Positions 1 through 7,956 of a DNA stretch of 64,000 bases are shown piece after piece. The position numbers and the translations under genes are program-made. The stretch is taken from positions 186,001-250,000 of the forward strand of contig NZ_QUQO01000001.1 of the NCBI RefSeq assembly GCF_003399445.1, written 5' to 3'. This DNA comes from Parvularcula marina. Its GTDB lineage: Bacteria > Pseudomonadota > Alphaproteobacteria > Caulobacterales > Parvularculaceae. Below the pieces are notes generated by a model. That model did not search any database, was not told the DNA's origin, and was given only the letters and a program-made list of their open reading frames with translations. Within the stretch, counting starts at the first letter, position 1. Every line of letters begins with the position of its first letter.

Positions 1-327
1 AAGGGCCGCCGTCTTCAGCCCAGTCTCGCGAGAGAGGAATTTGAAAAAGCTGCGCAGCGCCGAAAGGTCGAGCTTGATCGTCTGGGCGCCGACACCGTCG
101 CGGCGGCGGCTGGCCAGAAAGGCGCGGAAGTCTGCCGTCTTCCACCCATCGAGATCAGCCAGTGTTGGCGCGTGCCCGCGATGGGCCATGGCGAAGCTGT
201 CAAACCGTTCGAGCGTCTGGCCATAATTACGCACCGTATTCGGACTATAGCGCTTCTCGGCGGCGATATAGCGCAGGAAGGCCTTTGAGAGGTGGCGATA
301 CTGGGCGGGATCGGAAGTGGGGCGCAT
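1..327 (-). CDS. xerC: tyrosine recombinase XerC, N-terminal part (runs off the window)
   Basis: Only the first 109 codons lie in the window; the catalytic domain is beyond base 1. The translation begins MRPTSDPAQY and carries the N-terminal SAM-like core-binding domain of Xer recombinases, with the telling stretches FLRYIAAEKRYSPNTVRNY and TIKLDLSALRSFFKFL. XerC and XerD together resolve chromosome dimers at dif. The ATG at 327-325 is the natural start, since it opens directly into the conserved domain. It lies 106 bp downstream of the unrecognised gene at 434-1054 and reads the same way. The XerC rather than XerD call is a family judgement from the N-terminal half only; another tyrosine integrase is possible but less likely in this housekeeping context. 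Confidence 0.85.
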   Translation of the reverse strand, partial: MRPTSDPAQYRHLSKAFLRYIAAEKRYSPNTVRNYGQTLERFDSFAMAHRGHAPTLADLDGWKTADFRAFLASRRRDGVGAQTIKLDLSALRSFFKFLSRETGLKTAAL

Positions 328-433
328 GGCTCACGCAGTCCCGATCTGGCAGCGCGGTCCATCTCCCTGCCGGGGAAAGGCTGAAATAAAAGAAGCTATT
401 CGGCGGCAGGGCATCGGGGCATCCTCGTCTGGA

Positions 434-1054
434 TTACGAGGATACCACAGAGTCCTTCAGAAAAGCGAGTTTGCGCTCAAGAAAGGTCTTGTCCTGACTA
501 TATCGCGTGAACACCCGATCGATCTTGTCGAGTGCGCCTTCGATGGCCTTGAGGACGGCAATGACTTCGGACATTTCCGAGAAGCCGCCTGCAGGGGCGG
601 GCAGGCCAAGCCCTTCGGGGCCGAGCGCCATCGGGAAGCGGCCGATCCGGTAGGTCAGCGCATCATCAACGGGCACGCCATATTCCTGTCCGTCCTGGTT
701 CAAGAGCACGGCGGCAGCATCCTGCGGGCCGACGACATGGCGGGCGAGCGCGTCGCGGCGTTCATCATACTCATCGGCAAACAGCGCTCGGGTCACCGAA
801 TCGGGCTCGGCGGAGGCTGCGATCACCGGCTCGGCAAGAAGCCGCAGATCGGTCCTCACATGCTCAAGCACCGTCACGGCGTCATCGAGCATGCCCAGCG
901 CTTCGGCGATGCCATCCATCTGCGGCGCACGGCTGTTCCCGCGCGCAGACGACGTTGCGCTGTTGATTTTCTCCAGACGGGAGAGAGCATCAATCGGCTG
1001 ATGTCCAAAACCGGCACTGGTTTTCCGTTGCCGCCCCACGCGCAGCATCATCAT
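434..1054 (-). CDS. unrecognised helical protein
   Basis: I do not recognise this 206-residue protein. I start it at the first of three consecutive ATG codons (1054); a TTG at 1069 would add five residues. It has no signal peptide or membrane segment. Residues about 50-110 and 160-206 look like amphipathic helices, and the C-terminal helix (around LKAIEGALDKIDRVFTRYS) could form a coiled coil. The arrangement of an N-terminal and a C-terminal helical part around a short middle is loosely like flagellin or hook-associated proteins, but no diagnostic motif is present, so this is only a hint. It lies between the MoxR-operon genes upstream and xerC downstream, all on the minus strand, and may be co-transcribed with either. 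Confidence 0.6.
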   Translation of the reverse strand: MMMLRVGRQRKTSAGFGHQPIDALSRLEKINSATSSARGNSRAPQMDGIAEALGMLDDAVTVLEHVRTDLRLLAEPVIAASAEPDSVTRALFADEYDERRDALARHVVGPQDAAAVLLNQDGQEYGVPVDDALTYRIGRFPMALGPEGLGLPAPAGGFSEMSEVIAVLKAIEGALDKIDRVFTRYSQDKTFLERKLAFLKDSVVSS

Positions 1055-1123
1055 GTTTCCACTTCTCAAGTGTCAGAAAACCCACCCAGAAGGAGACCGT
1101 ACCCCTCGCGCCTTGCGTGAGGC

Positions 1124-3193
1124 TTAATGATTACGGCGCCATGGTTGCCCTTCCAGTAACCATGCCAGAAGGAGAAGCCCGCCCATCAGGCCAAAGCCGA
1201 TCCATGGGGTGAGAATGGGGCGGATACGGACCGCTTCGATCTGCATCGTGTTGCGGCGGGGGAAGCCCATCCAGCGCGTGCCGCTGGTCTCCCGCCCCGG
1301 CGCGACACGGCGGATATTGGGCAGGGTGCCGCTCGCCGATGTCAGCGTCGTGATGCTACCGCCTGTCGCTTCAGAGAAAGGCGCAAGAATATCCGTGGTC
1401 GTCGTGACGGCGTCGATTTCGGCGATATGTTCTTCGCCGCTTGAGGCAAGGGCGAAAAGGACATCGCCATCAGGATCGAGCGTCTCCAGCCGGTAAAGGC
1501 CGGGCAGTGAGGCGTCAGCCGTGGCGGTAAATTCGCCGGGTGAGGAGGCGTTGAGGGTCACGGTTTCCTCATCGCCCTCAGGCGTGATGATGGTGACGGC
1601 GGGCACCTCATCACCAAGGCTCTGGCGCGTGATTTCGAGCACGCCTTCGGGGGTAATGTGACCGGTCAGGGCCTCTTCTTCGAGTTCAGGCTCCTGCATC
1701 AGCCAGTGAACAAGGCGGCGCAATAGCTCTCTGTGCGGACCGCCGCCGTCAAAGTCGCGGGCCCAGAGCCAGATATGATCGGAGAGCAGCATGGCGATCC
1801 GGCCATCACCAACCCGGTCGACGACCAGCAGCGGCTGGTCATTCGTGCCGGTCATCAGGACGTCGCCGCGGCGGACCTGCGCGGGCAGGAGCCGCAGCCA
1901 GCGTCCCCAGTCGCGTGACGAGCCGAGTGTGCGGGTCACGGGATGGCGGAGGCCCGTCTCACTCTGGGTTGGCAGGAAGGCATTCTCCTGCGCGGCACCA
2001 GATGGCGTTGCGGGCAGGATATAGTCAAGGTTCGGACGATTGGCGAGCGAGCCGCGTTCGGCAAATTCAGGACCGGCGGCGATCAGCACCGCGCCGCCGC
2101 GTTCGACGTAGCGGGCGATCTGCTCGAACTCGAACGCCTGCAACACGCCGCGATAAGTATAGCGGTCGAAAATAAGGACATCGAAATCGGGCAGCTTTTC
2201 AAGGAACAGCTCGACGTGCGGGAACTGGATGAGATTGAGGTCTTCCTCACGCGCCACTGGCACTTTCTCGGCCGGTTTCAGGATCGTGAAGTGGACGAGA
2301 TCAACGGCGGGATCGCTTTTGAGGATATTCCGCCAGACCCGTTCCCCGGCATGGGGCTCGCCTGAGACAAGCAGCACACGGAGCCTGTCGCGCACAGCCG
2401 TCAGGGCGGTGACAGCGCGATTATTCAGCGGCGTCAGCTCACCGGGCAAGGGCTCTAGCGCCAGCTCGATCAGCCGGTCGCCGGGCCGGTGGAGCGGCAC
2501 GGTCAGGGTGACATCCTCATCGATCGCCAGATCGGCGGTCGTATAAGGCTCGCCATCGACAGACAGGGTCGCGGTTAGCGTACCGGTCTCGCCGGGGGAG
2601 ACGATACGGAATACAAGCTCGACTGTCTCGCCGACGACGCCGAAGCGCGGGGCACTGACGATCTCAACGCGGCGGTCGCGCTCGGCGCCCGGATTACCGG
2701 TGACGAGCGAGTGAACGGGAACATCAAGCCGGGAGGCCGCGATCTCAAGATCACCCTGCACCTGACCGTCCGAAATGACCGTGATGGCGGAAAGACGCCG
2801 CCGGGGAATATCGGCAAGCCCTTCGGTCAGCGCGTTGGCAAGGTTCGTCTCCGTCCGCGAGCCAAAGCCGATGCGCCTGACATCTAGCCCCTGATCGGTC
2901 AGCGTCTCGGCCAGCCGGTCGGCAGCACTTTGCGCTATCTCATCGCGTCCACCAAATTCAAGACTGCGGCTCTGGTCCTCAAGGATGACCGCGATGTCCT
3001 GCACATCTTCGCCCTCCGTATGCCGCCATTGCGGCGAAAGGAGGAAGGCGGCGCCTGCAAGGACGGCGAGCGTCCGGAAGATGAACCCAGCACGCGAGAT
3101 GCGGATGCGGAAAGCGGCGGCCGCCAGCCCCAGAACAGTCAGGATCAGGATGAACGGGATCGGCAGAAGTGGCGAAAGCGACAATCCGGTCAC
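1124..3193 (-). CDS. membrane protein with vWA-like and GATase-like regions (MoxR operon)
   Basis: This 689-residue protein starts with two membrane segments (about residues 8-50). A stretch resembling a degenerate von Willebrand A fold follows, with EDQSRS near residue 72 and ITVISDGQ near 138. A class I glutamine-amidotransferase-like region comes next (about 270-480, around VLLVSGEP and RGGAVLIAAGPEF), without an obvious catalytic triad. A single C-terminal membrane helix ends the protein. Its start overlaps the end of the DUF4159 gene by 4 bp, making it the last member of the moxR-DUF58-DUF4159 operon. Such proteins are usual partners in alphaproteobacterial MoxR/Bat-type clusters, thought to act at the inner membrane in chaperone-like or envelope-stress roles. 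The precise function is unknown. Confidence 0.8.
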   Translation of the reverse strand: MTGLSLSPLLPIPFILILTVLGLAAAAFRIRISRAGFIFRTLAVLAGAAFLLSPQWRHTEGEDVQDIAVILEDQSRSLEFGGRDEIAQSAADRLAETLTDQGLDVRRIGFGSRTETNLANALTEGLADIPRRRLSAITVISDGQVQGDLEIAASRLDVPVHSLVTGNPGAERDRRVEIVSAPRFGVVGETVELVFRIVSPGETGTLTATLSVDGEPYTTADLAIDEDVTLTVPLHRPGDRLIELALEPLPGELTPLNNRAVTALTAVRDRLRVLLVSGEPHAGERVWRNILKSDPAVDLVHFTILKPAEKVPVAREEDLNLIQFPHVELFLEKLPDFDVLIFDRYTYRGVLQAFEFEQIARYVERGGAVLIAAGPEFAERGSLANRPNLDYILPATPSGAAQENAFLPTQSETGLRHPVTRTLGSSRDWGRWLRLLPAQVRRGDVLMTGTNDQPLLVVDRVGDGRIAMLLSDHIWLWARDFDGGGPHRELLRRLVHWLMQEPELEEEALTGHITPEGVLEITRQSLGDEVPAVTIITPEGDEETVTLNASSPGEFTATADASLPGLYRLETLDPDGDVLFALASSGEEHIAEIDAVTTTTDILAPFSEATGGSITTLTSASGTLPNIRRVAPGRETSGTRWMGFPRRNTMQIEAVRIRPILTPWIGFGLMGGLLLLAWLLEGQPWRRNH

Positions 3194-5907
3194 GGCGCTT
3201 CTCCCAGACTGTCGAGAAGATCCTGCACGTGGACCTGATCTTCCTTGTAGTTCCCGGTCAGCGCGACCATCGCCATGTTGATGCCGGTGCGATAGGCATA
3301 TTCGCGGCGCAGCTCACCGCCTTGTCCCGCCGAGCGCAGCGGACGGCCAAGCTCATCGGTTGCCCATGCGGCGGCCCATTCGCGGCCGCCAATGATCAGG
3401 GAGGGGACGCCATCGGTGCTGTCGCGCAAGGCAGAAGACGCCTCGACCCAGACCGGCCCGCCGCTGTTTCTTCCGTGCAGGTCATCAAGCCGGTAGAAGG
3501 ATTTCTTCAGGATGTGATCCGCTGGCAGGGGCTCCAGCGGCGGGATGTTCATCCGGAGAAGGATGCGGCGCAGACGTTCTCCTTGCGGGGTCAGCGCTGC
3601 ATCGGTCTGGCGCTCGCCATCCATCGTGTCGATGATCAGAAGCCCGCCTTCGGCCATGAAGGTTTCCAGCTGGGAGAGCGCGCCGTCCGACGGTGGCGGC
3701 GTGTTCTCGCGGATGACCCAGTAAAGAAGCGGGTAGACGGACAGATCCTCGCGCTCGATATCGACCCCAACCGGGGGCGCAGGTTCAAGGGCGGAGCGCC
3801 TTGTGGCTTCACGGGTGAGCCCGGTCAGGCCTGAGCGCACCACGCGGTCAATATCGGCGTCGCCTGTCTCGACATAGGCAAAGCGTACCGACAGGGCGGC
3901 GGCCAGCGACTGGGTGTCGATTTCCGGGCGCAGATCAGCTGTCTGGGCTTTCGCAGACGGCGCCATCGGCATGGCGACGGCAAAGACGAGCGCCGCAGCG
4001 GTCACGGCCTTGACCATCCGATTGCGGAAGAAAAGGCTGATCGCATCAAGCGCCATCAGGATCATCGCGAAGGTAATGAGCATCGGGCCGAACTCCCGGA
4101 CCGCGCCGGTATCGAGCCCGCGGATCGCGGCATGGCTGGGCATCAGGCTGATGCCCAAGGGGTCAAGCGTCGGGGCATTCTCGCCATAGGTATTGACCGC
4201 AAAGGCAGAATTGGCCGTGCCGTATAGCCCTGGGGCGGCAAGCCCTTCGAGCATTTCTTCGGGGCTGGCCGGGACCGCCCGGCTGCCGGGATCCCGCAAG
4301 CCACCGAACCCGTCGAGCAGGCGCCATGGGGCGAGGGCATCGGTCGGGGCAATGGAAGGGACATCGGCTGCGGTCTGGGCGATCCGTCCAAGGAGCGACG
4401 GGAAGACACCTGAGACCGGCAGGTCCGACCATGTCGGGGTTGAGGTCACGTGAAACAGGATCAACCGTCCGTCGCCTTCGGGACGCGCAGTGATCAGGGG
4501 TGTGCCGTCCTCGAGCGCCGCCCAGACTTCATAGCCGGGCTCGGTGCTGGCCCGCGTCAGAACCTGACGCCGGATCCTGACCGGCTCGCGCAGGCTCATA
4601 TCAGCAAAAGGGCTGCCTTCGGGGAAGGCGGCAACGGTCTGCGGCTCGGTCCAGCTCAAGGCGCCGCCAAAGGCACGTGCGCCGCCGCGAAGGGCGACGG
4701 GGAAGCTCTGTGAGCGCAAGGGACCAGTCGCTTCCTCCGCATTCGATGTATTCGGCCCGGCAAAGCGGACCAGCGTGCCGCCCGCGCGGACCCAGACGAG
4801 TAGGGCGTCTTCGACTGGACCCCGGATGACGCCGATATCATCAAGGATGATCAGGCTTGTGTCTTCGGTGATCAGGTCACCGAGCGCGCCTCTATTGATG
4901 ACGGCGGTGTCGGCTAGCGCCTGCTCGATATAATAACCGCCTTCAAGAAGCCCGCTTGAGCCGTCCGAGACGACCCCGGCTCGCACCCGGCGAGCTCGCG
5001 GATCAACGAGCCATGTGGCGCCCGCGCTGCGCAGGCCGATAATCGTCAGCTTGCCGACTTCATTGCGCAGGGTGAGCGGCAGGGTCAGCCGGACCTCGGC
5101 GACATCTTCTTCGTTCTCGAAAGTGAATGGCGCTTCGCCAAGTGGGCGGCCATCGGCGGAAGAGGCGAGGACCGTGCCGCCATCAACATTACTGCCGATA
5201 CGCTCGACCTCGACCCGCAACCCATCCGGCAGGGAATGAAGCGAGCGGATCGCCATCGTCACTTGCCCCGCTGGACGGATGACGGTCAGGCTGCCCGTCT
5301 CATCTAGCCGCCGCAGGAATTCCCGGTCGGCCCCGCGTCGTCCGATCACACCATCAGTGACCCAGGCGACATCATTGAGCGCGACGGCTTCTTCTTCGAT
5401 GAGATCAAGCAAGAGGTCACGGTCGGGTAGGGCTGCTTCGGGCGTCATGCCGGAGAATTCCTCCGCGGCCTGACGCAATGTCATGGGATCGCTGAGCGCT
5501 GGCTCCCCCGCTGTTGTCAGAATGCGGACAGCCCGGCCCGAAGCGCCGGGGCTGGCGGCAAGAGCCCGCAGGACATCCTGCCGCTCGCGCCATCTGGGGG
5601 CGGCAGGCCAGCTATTATCGACGATGAGGAGAAGCGGGCCGTCGCCATCAAGATCCTTCCTTGCGCCATGCACGGGACCGGCAAGGCCAAGAATGAGCAG
5701 CGCAATAGCGGCAAGACGGATCAGGAGCAGCCACCAAGGCGTTTTGGACGGGGTTTCCTTGCGGTTCTCCAGCCCCTCAAGGAACATCATCCCGCCGAAC
5801 CGTGTACGGATCGGGGCGGGCGGCATCGCGCGCAACAGCCACCAGATAAAGGGCAGGGTGATGAGGGCGCCAAGCAGCAGGGGCGCGGAGAAGCTAAGCC
5901 CTGCCAT
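3190..5907 (-). CDS. BatA-type N-terminus fused to DUF4159
   Basis: This 905-residue inner-membrane protein has three parts. The N-terminal ~90 residues carry two membrane helices typical of the BatA/aerotolerance N-terminal family (FSAPLLLGALITLPFIWWLL, then WWLLLIRLAAIALLILGLAG). A central vWA/GATase-like region ends in further membrane helices near residues 610-650. The C-terminal ~210 residues match DUF4159 (motifs FMAEGGLLIIDT and REYAYRTGINMAMVALTGNYK). The ATG overlaps the DUF58 stop by one base (TGATG) and the gene's own stop overlaps the next start by 4 bp, so translation is coupled along the operon. Proteins of this architecture always travel with MoxR and DUF58; the biochemical role is not established. 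Confidence 0.88.
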   Translation of the reverse strand: MAGLSFSAPLLLGALITLPFIWWLLRAMPPAPIRTRFGGMMFLEGLENRKETPSKTPWWLLLIRLAAIALLILGLAGPVHGARKDLDGDGPLLLIVDNSWPAAPRWRERQDVLRALAASPGASGRAVRILTTAGEPALSDPMTLRQAAEEFSGMTPEAALPDRDLLLDLIEEEAVALNDVAWVTDGVIGRRGADREFLRRLDETGSLTVIRPAGQVTMAIRSLHSLPDGLRVEVERIGSNVDGGTVLASSADGRPLGEAPFTFENEEDVAEVRLTLPLTLRNEVGKLTIIGLRSAGATWLVDPRARRVRAGVVSDGSSGLLEGGYYIEQALADTAVINRGALGDLITEDTSLIILDDIGVIRGPVEDALLVWVRAGGTLVRFAGPNTSNAEEATGPLRSQSFPVALRGGARAFGGALSWTEPQTVAAFPEGSPFADMSLREPVRIRRQVLTRASTEPGYEVWAALEDGTPLITARPEGDGRLILFHVTSTPTWSDLPVSGVFPSLLGRIAQTAADVPSIAPTDALAPWRLLDGFGGLRDPGSRAVPASPEEMLEGLAAPGLYGTANSAFAVNTYGENAPTLDPLGISLMPSHAAIRGLDTGAVREFGPMLITFAMILMALDAISLFFRNRMVKAVTAAALVFAVAMPMAPSAKAQTADLRPEIDTQSLAAALSVRFAYVETGDADIDRVVRSGLTGLTREATRRSALEPAPPVGVDIEREDLSVYPLLYWVIRENTPPPSDGALSQLETFMAEGGLLIIDTMDGERQTDAALTPQGERLRRILLRMNIPPLEPLPADHILKKSFYRLDDLHGRNSGGPVWVEASSALRDSTDGVPSLIIGGREWAAAWATDELGRPLRSAGQGGELRREYAYRTGINMAMVALTGNYKEDQVHVQDLLDSLGEAP

Positions 5908-6782
5908 CAGCGGACCTGCCCTGCGACAGCGTTATGGATCTGCGCCAGTGCCGGGGTTGCCGGTCCATCCGTGCGGTGACGGATGAAGGTGAACCCGAAA
6001 CGCCGGCAGGTATCCTCAACGACCCCGAAATGCGCGCGTCGTGCCTTAAAATAAGCATCGGCAATCGCTTTGGCGTCCCCGAACAGCCTTGCATGATGAT
6101 GCTCGCGCGGCGGCTCGAAAAGAACGCGGCCGGTAAAGGGGAAAGTCTCCTCGGCGATATCGGAGATGGCGATCAGATGCGTCGGCACGCCGGTTGCGGC
6201 GATCTCCTTGAGACGTTTGACGAGATCCTCCGTCGGCGCATGAAAGTCGGAGATATAGACGGCCTGTGTCGTGCCCGGCGGGCAGAGCGGCGGCAGAGGA
6301 TCCTCGCTTTCGCGATGCGGGGAGACGAGATATTCCGCGAGCGTCATGACCGCGCGCTGTCCGCCCTGTCCGGGGCCTTCAGGCGGCAGGACGCCGATCT
6401 TCTCTCCAGCCTTGGTCAGAAGAAGCGCAAGCGCAGTCGTCAGGATTTCCGCCCGCCACAGCTTGGTGACGCTGCGTGAGCCATATTCCATGCTCTCGGC
6501 CTGACTACACCACAGACGCACCGTGGCGGCGGTCTCCCATTCGGTCTCGCGGACAAAATAGCGGTTCGGCACGCGGGCCGATTGGCGCCAGTCAATTGCC
6601 GAGGCCGGGTCGTTCTGGGTATAGTCCCTGTACTGCCAGAAGGTCTCACCGGGCCCCGGCCGCCTGCGCCCATGGGCGCCAGCGGTCAGTGTCGCGGCGA
6701 GCGTTTCGGCATTGGCTAGAAGGGCGGGCAGGTTCTGCGCCGCCTCTGATGCGTGCCGTTCAAGCGTCAGGGCATTCGTCAT
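5907..6782 (-). CDS. DUF58 domain protein (MoxR partner)
   Basis: This soluble 291-residue protein carries the DUF58 domain, recognisable from RRRPGPGETFWQYRDYTQND followed by DWRQSARV near residues 40-70. The C-terminal half has a vWA-like fold pattern, including AVYISDF. DUF58 proteins are the constant partner of MoxR AAA+ ATPases and are thought to receive their chaperone or remodelling activity. It starts 9 bp after the moxR stop and overlaps the following gene by one base. The start is the ATG at 6782. No separate promoter is evident, so expression probably depends on the moxR promoter. Confidence 0.92.
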   Translation of the reverse strand: MTNALTLERHASEAAQNLPALLANAETLAATLTAGAHGRRRPGPGETFWQYRDYTQNDPASAIDWRQSARVPNRYFVRETEWETAATVRLWCSQAESMEYGSRSVTKLWRAEILTTALALLLTKAGEKIGVLPPEGPGQGGQRAVMTLAEYLVSPHRESEDPLPPLCPPGTTQAVYISDFHAPTEDLVKRLKEIAATGVPTHLIAISDIAEETFPFTGRVLFEPPREHHHARLFGDAKAIADAYFKARRAHFGVVEDTCRRFGFTFIRHRTDGPATPALAQIHNAVAGQVR

Positions 6783-6791
6783 CGGTCAGGA

Positions 6792-7793
6792 TTATCCAAT
6801 CCGGGCAGTCAGCTCACGAATGACATCATCGACCGTGTGGCCTTCGGCGCGTGCCGGGAAGGTCAGGGCGATCCGGTGACGTAACGCAGCGGGAGCCAGC
6901 GCTATCAGGTCTTCCCGGCTTGGCGCGGTCCGCCCGTCAAGAAGCGCGCGCGCCCTGACGGTCAGGCTGAGCGCCTGGCTGGCCCTCGGTCCTGGCCCCC
7001 AGAGGAGGAGGTCTTCTTTCGCACCACCCGGCCGCAGCGCATTCACGAGCGAGAGGATCTCGCCGATCAGCCCATCGCCAATCGGCATCATACGGATCAA
7101 TTGCTGCGCTTCTTCAAGGTCGGCGGGGGTACAGACATTTTGCGGCGTCAGGTCCTCGGACCCAGTCGTTGCGGCGAGCATCCGGCGCTCGGCGGCCTCG
7201 TCCGGATAGCCGATCTCGGTCTGCAGGATGAAGCGGTCGAGTTGGGCCTCGGGCAGGGGATAGGTGCCTTCCTGCTCGATCGGGTTCTGGGTTGCGAGGA
7301 CGAGGAAGGGGTGCGGCAAAGCGCGCTCCTCCCCGGCAATGGTCACCTGCCGCTCCTGCATCGCTTCGAGGAGAGCGCTTTGCGTCCGTGGGCTGGCCCG
7401 GTTGATCTCGTCGGCCATCAGGAGCTGCGTGAAAACGGGGCCCTTCACGAATCGGAAGGCGCGTTTGCCATTCGCATCCTCTTCGAGAATCTCGGTGCCG
7501 AGGATATCGGTCGGCATCAGGTCGGGGGTGAACTGGACCCGCCGGTGATCGAGCCCCAGAACCGTGCCCATGGCCGAAACGAGCCTTGTCTTGGCAAGGC
7601 CCGGTGCACCCACCAGCAGACTGTGCCCGCCCGCAAGAATCGCCGCGAGCACCTCATTTATGACCAATTCCTGGCCGAATATGAGCCTGTTCAGCTCGTC
7701 TTTGACGCGATGCAACGTGCTGGCATGCTTTTCGAATGCCGCTATTTGTTCCTGAGGGCTAAGCGAGCTCAAGGGAGAGATATTGTCGGACAC
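6792..7793 (-). CDS. MoxR family AAA+ ATPase
   Basis: This 333-residue AAA+ ATPase has a Walker A motif GAPGLAKTR at residues 62-70, a Walker B LLMADE at 124-129, the sensor stretch LATQNPIEQEGTYPLPEAQL, and the C-terminal lid domain of the MoxR family. MoxR ATPases act as metal-insertion or assembly chaperones working with vWA proteins. It heads the minus-strand operon with DUF58, BatA/DUF4159 and the membrane GATase-like gene. It is divergent from sppA; the 163 bp between them must hold both promoters, but I cannot point to a convincing sigma-70 box. Length and motifs are normal for the family. Confidence 0.95.
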   Translation of the reverse strand: MSDNISPLSSLSPQEQIAAFEKHASTLHRVKDELNRLIFGQELVINEVLAAILAGGHSLLVGAPGLAKTRLVSAMGTVLGLDHRRVQFTPDLMPTDILGTEILEEDANGKRAFRFVKGPVFTQLLMADEINRASPRTQSALLEAMQERQVTIAGEERALPHPFLVLATQNPIEQEGTYPLPEAQLDRFILQTEIGYPDEAAERRMLAATTGSEDLTPQNVCTPADLEEAQQLIRMMPIGDGLIGEILSLVNALRPGGAKEDLLLWGPGPRASQALSLTVRARALLDGRTAPSREDLIALAPAALRHRIALTFPARAEGHTVDDVIRELTARIG

Positions 7794-7956
7794 AGGCGGG
7801 CTTTCTGTTGGAATTCCTATATTTGACCACAGCCGTAGGCGATGGCGGAGGCGGGGACAAATGGACTTTCAGCAAGCCGGGAAAGTCTCATTTTAGTGTT
7901 TACCGATAAAGATTGTATGGTATGCCGGTAAGGTTCTGTCTGGGAGGGCAAGTGTA

